NCBI GenBank assembly: GCA_963693635.1
Contig: CAVOBC010000014.1
Location: forward strand, 1-26,986
From: CAVOBC01 sp963693635
GTDB lineage: Bacteria; Pseudomonadota; Gammaproteobacteria; Pseudomonadales; Azotimanducaceae
Length of the DNA stretch: 26,986 nt
Direction: 5' to 3'
The translations under genes and the position numbers were made by a program. The notes under the pieces were generated by a model. That model did no database searches. It saw only the letters and a program-made list of their open reading frames with translations, and was not told the origin of the DNA. Each line of letters opens with the position of its first letter. The stretch's first letter is position 1. Below, piece by piece: positions 23,056 through 26,986 of this stretch.

Positions 23056-25263
23056 TTAGCGCCGGCTCAGGCGTTTGCGCTTGTTCTGAACGTAGTCAAC
23101 CAGCAGGTACTCACCCAGGTTGCCCGGTTCGGTATAGAACACACGGCCGCCGTTGATCTTGGTCATCTGGTCCACGAACGCCTTCAGGTAATAGCTCTGA
23201 TCCAGCATGAAGGTGTTGATCGTGATGTTCTTGGCGGTACAACTGCGGATAGCGCGCAGTGTTTTCTGAATGGTCGCGGGTGTCGGCGGATAGGCGAAGA
23301 CTGGCCGTCCATCTTCGAGGTGCGCCGTCGGTTCGCCGTCCGTGATCATGATGATCTGTTTCGTGCCCTGCTGATGTTTGGCGAGCATCTTCTCCGCCAT
23401 AATCAAGGCATGCTGCATGTTGGTGCCGAGCAGGTAGTCGTCGTACTGCAGGTACGGCAGATCGTGGGCCTTGATCTCCTTGGCATAGGCAGAGAATCCG
23501 AGCACGTACAGGCTGTCGCGCGGATAGGCACTGCTGATCAGATTGTGCAGCGCCATCGCCACCTTCTTGGCCGATTGAAACGAGCCGCGCAGCGCCATCG
23601 ACCAGGACAGGTCCACCATCAGCACTGTGGCGGTCTGGGTGATCAACTCGCTGCGATAGATCTCAAAGTCGTCTATCGTAAGATTGACCGGGGTACCGGG
23701 CCCCTCACGGTCAAGCGCGTTACGGATGGTGCGCGGCATGTGCAGATGAAAGGGGTCGCCGAATTCGTAGGACTTCGACTCCTCGATGCGTTCGCCAAAG
23801 CGACCCTCTTCGGGCACCGCATGGTTGCCCAGGCTCTGCTTTTTCAGTCTCGCGTAGATCTCGCCCAGTGCCTTCTGGCCCAGCGTGCGGGTGCCGCGCG
23901 GGGTCAACTCCCACTTGTTGCCATCGCGACGGGCATAGCCGGCTTTCTCCAGCGCCTCCATGAGCTTCTTCATTGCCTCGAGATTCTCTTCGGCCTCGTC
24001 GCCCAGGAGCTTTTTCACCATCTCGGGGTCGATGGAATCGACCTTGCCGTCGTATTGAGCACGCTGCATCTGCTGCTCAAGCTCATCCATCTGTTGCATT
24101 TCCCGCATCAGTTCCATCGCCGCGTGCAGGTCCAGTTCGTCGTTGCCGGTGAAGTCGTAGCGCCGGCCCTGGGGGTTGAGGTAGGCGAGCTCCTCGGCGA
24201 GTTTGGCCATCTCGGCTTCGAGTTCGGCGTCGCCGAGCTTGTCGGCCATCATCCCCTGGAGTTGCTGTTGCTGGTCCGGTGACATCGAGTTGAACAGCGA
24301 CTGGGTGGCCGCGATTTGTTGCTGCATCTGTTCGACCAGTTCATCGAGCGACTGCGGTGGGTTGTCACCGAACATGTCGCCGTGTTTTTCCATGAATTCA
24401 TCGAAACCGGGATCGTCGCCGTCGATACGCTTCTGCAGCATTTTGTTCAGGTCTTTGACCATGTCCTTCATGCGCTCGATGTCGCCCTGGGACATCTCCT
24501 GGACCATCTTTTCGACATCGTTGAAAAGCGATTGGGTCATCGCGCGGCGCAGTTGTTCGATGAGCTCCAGAAACTTCTTCTGCGCCTCGGCGTTCAGAAA
24601 CTCGTAGTCCGTGAGTTCCCGTACCTGGCCTGCGGTATCCTCGGGCAGTTGGTCGATGAACTCCTGATTGCTCTTGCCGATGTCGCCGAGTACCTGATCC
24701 GAAAAAGACGGATCCGAAAAAGACGGATCTGAGGAAGACGGGTTTGGGGAAGAAGAGTCTGAGGGAGAAAAGTCTTCGGCCGACGTGGATGGTTGCTCCG
24801 ACCCGGACCGGCTCTGCTCGCCGCCTTCGGCGGGCTCGCCGCCATTTTCAGCGACAGAGTCCGGGTCTGGCTCGAGATCAGAGATCAGGGAATTGAAATC
24901 AAAGTTGCCCTCGTCCGGACGGTTTTCGCGCTCGACCCATTCCTTGATGGTCTCGCGCTCCATGTCGATGATCGCATCGAGTTGGCGGCGCAAGTCTTCC
25001 ATGACACTGTTCATGTCGTAGCGTTGGAGTTGTTGTTGGCGCTTTTCCTTAAGTTGTTTGAGCATCTCGCGCAGGCCGCGAATGTTGCCGCCGTCTTCGC
25101 TGTCCATGCCACGTTGCATGAGGTAACGCATCGCTTGTTGCAGATCGCCGAATTCCATCAGGTCATCGGACAACGCTTCCAGCAGCTTGTCCGGATCGAC
25201 TTCCCACTTCTGCGTGCCATCCCATTGCGAATAGCGGTTGAACGCGGTGAACCGGTTGGCCAT
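23056..25263 (-). CDS. von Willebrand factor type A domain protein, partner of the chelatase-like ATPase
   Basis: A 735-residue protein with no signal peptide or membrane helix. Residues 1-130 are helical (MANRFTAFNRYSQWDGTQKW start), followed by an acidic Ser/Pro/Glu linker (about 135-190), then a long coiled, Gln/Met/Glu-rich helical region (about 200-420), and a C-terminal vWA domain. The metal-ion-dependent adhesion site is complete: Asp551-x-Ser553-x-Ser555 in VDLSWSM, Thr614 in LLGTNMQHAL and Asp642 in MITDGEP. Such vWA proteins are the D-like partners of MoxR or chelatase ATPases and help insert metal or remodel target proteins. It begins 28 bases after the ATPase stop, with AAGGGGAC upstream of its ATG, so the two form an operon. 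The client is unknown. The length and coiled middle are larger than in the common BatA-like vWA proteins. Confidence 0.92.
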   Translation of the reverse strand: MANRFTAFNRYSQWDGTQKWEVDPDKLLEALSDDLMEFGDLQQAMRYLMQRGMDSEDGGNIRGLREMLKQLKEKRQQQLQRYDMNSVMEDLRRQLDAIIDMERETIKEWVERENRPDEGNFDFNSLISDLEPDPDSVAENGGEPAEGGEQSRSGSEQPSTSAEDFSPSDSSSPNPSSSDPSFSDPSFSDQVLGDIGKSNQEFIDQLPEDTAGQVRELTDYEFLNAEAQKKFLELIEQLRRAMTQSLFNDVEKMVQEMSQGDIERMKDMVKDLNKMLQKRIDGDDPGFDEFMEKHGDMFGDNPPQSLDELVEQMQQQIAATQSLFNSMSPDQQQQLQGMMADKLGDAELEAEMAKLAEELAYLNPQGRRYDFTGNDELDLHAAMELMREMQQMDELEQQMQRAQYDGKVDSIDPEMVKKLLGDEAEENLEAMKKLMEALEKAGYARRDGNKWELTPRGTRTLGQKALGEIYARLKKQSLGNHAVPEEGRFGERIEESKSYEFGDPFHLHMPRTIRNALDREGPGTPVNLTIDDFEIYRSELITQTATVLMVDLSWSMALRGSFQSAKKVAMALHNLISSAYPRDSLYVLGFSAYAKEIKAHDLPYLQYDDYLLGTNMQHALIMAEKMLAKHQQGTKQIIMITDGEPTAHLEDGRPVFAYPPTPATIQKTLRAIRSCTAKNITINTFMLDQSYYLKAFVDQMTKINGGRVFYTEPGNLGEYLLVDYVQNKRKRLSRR
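24696..24770 (-). repeat. 15-bp imperfect tandem repeat inside the vWA gene linker
   Basis: The plus strand reads gatccgaaaaagacg twice in exact succession (24696-24710 and 24711-24725), then a diverged copy gatctgaggaagacg (24726-24740), and two weaker copies up to about 24770. On the coding strand this encodes an acidic Ser/Pro/Asp linker with DPSFS-type units. The 15-base period preserves the frame, so copy-number change alters linker length only. Confidence 0.85.
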
Positions 25264-25291
25264 TTGGTGTCCCCTTCGGGCGATGTTCGCG

Positions 25292-26692
25292 TCAGGCAGA
25301 GTACGTGGACCGGGTTCCGATTCGATCTTTGTTCAGCAACTGTAGGATGTGCAGTCCTTCGAGGACGAACTCGGCAGCCGAAGCCCGGACAGCTTTGCTG
25401 TCCGAGTGGGCGAGTTTGGTGACCGCCGCATCGAGACCATCGACCTTGCGTATGACCTCGTCATATTCGTGCGAGGGCAGCGATTCGCCGGTTGTCAGGT
25501 TCAAGCCGTCCGCGAACTGCTGGGCGATGGCCTCCATCTCTTCCTTGTCGGTATGCCGCGCAAATACTGCTTTGATGGCGTCCATGAAGAGCTTCTCCAT
25601 GATCTTGTCCTCGCGGCCTTCCTCCATCGCCTCGAATTCCACCTTGCCCTGCAGGGAAGGCATGATGAATGGCAGGTCTGAAATGCGGGGAACAACCTCC
25701 TGTTCGTTGACCCGTATCGCGCGCCTGAGGGCGTTTGCCAGCAAGGCCTCATAGTTGGCGATCGAGGCACGCACTGATACGCCAGAGCGTTGATTGACGT
25801 CGGCAGAGTTGCGCGCCTGCAGCGTGATCTCCGCGATGATCTGCTGCATGAAGGACGGCACTACCTCGCGGTATTCGCCCAGAGACAGGCGTTGTTGCTC
25901 CTGCTCCATGATGGTTATTTCTTCCAGAATCGTTTGCGGATAGTGGGTGCGAATCTGCGATCCGTAGCGATCCTTCAGGGGCGTGATGATGCGGCCACGA
26001 TTCGTGTAGTCCTCGGGGTTAGCCGTGGCGACGATCAGCACGTCGAGGTCCATCCGCACTTTGTGGCCGCGGATCTGGATGTCCCGCTCCTCCATGATGT
26101 TCAGTAGTCCGACCTGAATGCGCTCGGCGAGGTCTGGCAGTTCATTGATGGCAAAGATGCCGCGGTTGGAGTGCGGGATCATGCCAAAATGTAAGGCGTC
26201 CTCGTCTGACAGGTAGCGTCCTTCGGCAATCTTGATGGGGTCCACCTCACCGATCAGGTCGGCGATGGTGATGTCGGGTGTTGCGAGTTTCTCGCCGTAC
26301 CGCTCGTCCCGATGCATCCAGCGCACGGGCGTCGCATCACCCTTTTCTTCGATCAAATGGCGCGTTCGCGAACTGATCGGCGCGAGCGGATCTTCGGGCA
26401 CCTCGACGCCATCGACGATGGGTATCCACTCATCGAGGAGACTGGTCAGGCTGCGGATGATTCGCGACTTGGCCTGACCACGCTCCCCCAGCAGAATGAT
26501 GTCCTGGCCGGAGAGAATGGCGTTCTCTAGCTGCGGGATGACCGTGTCCTCGTAGCCGACGATGCCGGGGAATACGTCCTCTTCGTCGGTTAGTCGACGC
26601 ATGAGGTTGTGGCGCATCTCCTCGCGTACGGTGCGGTGCTCGTAACCGCTCGCCTTGAGTTCGCCCAGTGTTTCAGCCTGTCCTTTGATCAC
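25292..26692 (-). CDS. MoxR/Mg-chelatase I-subunit-like AAA+ ATPase
   Basis: A 466-residue AAA+ ATPase of the MoxR/ChlI class. The nucleotide site is visible: Walker A GERGQAKS (69-76), Walker B region GIFAINELPDL (178-187), sensor 1 in VATANPEDYTNRGRI, and an arginine-finger region in TPLKDRYGSQIRTHYP. The usual acidic pair of Walker B is Asn183-Glu184. The C-terminal 150 residues are helical, from RSGVSVRASIANYEALLANAL onwards, as in chelatase I-subunits. The start is GTG 26692 with AGGAG seven bases ahead. It precedes the vWA gene by 28 bases; such pairs act as ATP-driven chelatase or chaperone machines, though no client can be named. The protein should be cytosolic. It ends in TGA. Confidence 0.92.
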   Translation of the reverse strand: MIKGQAETLGELKASGYEHRTVREEMRHNLMRRLTDEEDVFPGIVGYEDTVIPQLENAILSGQDIILLGERGQAKSRIIRSLTSLLDEWIPIVDGVEVPEDPLAPISSRTRHLIEEKGDATPVRWMHRDERYGEKLATPDITIADLIGEVDPIKIAEGRYLSDEDALHFGMIPHSNRGIFAINELPDLAERIQVGLLNIMEERDIQIRGHKVRMDLDVLIVATANPEDYTNRGRIITPLKDRYGSQIRTHYPQTILEEITIMEQEQQRLSLGEYREVVPSFMQQIIAEITLQARNSADVNQRSGVSVRASIANYEALLANALRRAIRVNEQEVVPRISDLPFIMPSLQGKVEFEAMEEGREDKIMEKLFMDAIKAVFARHTDKEEMEAIAQQFADGLNLTTGESLPSHEYDEVIRKVDGLDAAVTKLAHSDSKAVRASAAEFVLEGLHILQLLNKDRIGTRSTYSA

Positions 26693-26986
26693 GTGTGCTC
26701 CTCAGTCATTTCTGCGGTGAGTATAAACAGGAACACGCGCGGAAAGCGACGCGCCAGATCGTCTGGCAGGCTGCTGAAAAGGCGTTCTCCTGCTGCTCTT
26801 TGCAGAGTGATTGATAGCGACATAGTGACGGTCCTGACGTTGCGTGCCTCGGCCCGCTCCCAACAAATCAACGACTTGCGATGTCGATTTTGTGGGGAGG
26901 GGGAGGGGGGAGGGGCTGTCGGGGCGCTGCCGCTATCGACGGCGCGCAAAGCGAACATGAAATCCATCGATCGGTCTGGCGACCCG
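26693..26986. other. Region upstream of the ATPase operon; no supported gene
   Basis: The minus frame 26967-26689 overlaps the ATPase start by four bases and contains a tract of Pro/Ser from the C-rich strand, with no recognised family. It could be a leader, but its composition resembles non-coding sequence. The segment must contain the promoter of the ATPase operon. The only standout element is the G-rich run at 26894-26915. Confidence 0.4.
26894..26915 (+). other. G-quadruplex-type motif upstream of the ATPase operon
   Basis: On the plus strand, four runs of 4, 5, 6 and 4 G are separated by single A residues over 22 bases. This fits the strict quadruplex consensus with one-base loops, which gives very stable folds in vitro. 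It lies about 200 bases upstream of the minus-strand GTG start at 26692, on the template strand for that transcript, in the probable promoter or leader. Any regulatory effect is inference. Confidence 0.6.

Noticed and set aside
22951..24282. 443-codon plus-strand open frame opposite the vWA gene
   Set aside because: It is antisense to a clearly real gene with a complete metal site. The Leu/His/Val-rich product with no domain is the usual shadow of a Gln/Glu/Asp-rich coding strand.
24696..24770. CRISPR-like array
   Set aside because: The repeats are only 15 bases, directly adjacent without spacers, and lie inside a coding linker.
26689..26967. 92-codon minus-strand ORF overlapping the ATPase start
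   Set aside because: It includes a Pro/Ser run from the C-rich strand, matches no known family, and lacks a clear ribosome binding site; retained only as a remark.
1..26986. Genome-wide recoding of TAG to a sense codon
   Set aside because: rluA, the deacylase, the CHY protein, the hydroxyacid dehydrogenase and others end on TAG at family-typical positions, and the long intact genes contain no in-frame TAG; only the four interrupted genes do.

Overview
The window reads as a GC-rich (my estimate about 60%) proteobacterial chromosome segment, most likely gammaproteobacterial: rluA closely follows the enterobacterial RluA pattern, and MgtE, DUF1631 and a chelatase-like ATPase/von Willebrand pair are typical of that class. 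I recognised no rRNA, tRNA or CRISPR array, and lineage below class is not determinable here.

Layout. 1-1300: decayed DUF1631 gene and unassigned sequence. 1302-3872: alpha/beta hydrolase, rluA and a nitroreductase. 3959-5233: an mgtE magnesium transporter gene split by an in-frame TAG. 5309-7199: a Rieske ring-hydroxylating dioxygenase operon (alpha, beta), the alpha gene frameshifted at a run of six G. 7631-8100: a possible 38-codon ORF and a CHY zinc-finger protein. 8163-9765: aldo/keto reductase coupled to a secreted basic protein. 9971-11662: N-acyl-D-amino-acid deacylase family protein. 11690-12710: broken IS66 transposase pieces. 12776-16790: HAD phosphatase, PhyH-type oxygenase, CaiB/BaiF CoA-transferase and a short acyl-CoA-dehydrogenase-like protein. 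16791-18034: a cytochrome c/PQQ-propeller gene with internal deletions. 18190-20481: D-2-hydroxyacid dehydrogenase and an amidohydrolase. 20520-21529: secreted-protein and ialB-like remnants. 21637-22752: a second amidohydrolase. 23056-26692: a two-gene operon of a chelatase-like AAA+ ATPase and a 735-residue von Willebrand A protein.

The intact genes suggest an accessory catabolic region: ring dihydroxylation, CoA activation by acyl-CoA:CoA transfer, 2-oxoglutarate-type oxygenation, hydroxyacid oxidation and two ACMSD-like amidohydrolases. Substrates cannot be named from sequence.

The most striking property is decay mixed among intact genes. Four genes carry an in-frame TAG followed by continuing family-like sequence (DUF1631, mgtE, HAD phosphatase, ialB-like). 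One gene has a single-base homopolymer shift, and two (the quinoprotein and IS66 tnpC) have internal deletions. Because rluA and other intact genes end properly on TAG, I read this as pseudogenisation or assembly error rather than a recoded amber codon. I did not find a convincing wholly new system; the moxR-vWA pair, the short dehydrogenase-like protein and the secreted protein beside the reductase are the least characterised intact genes.
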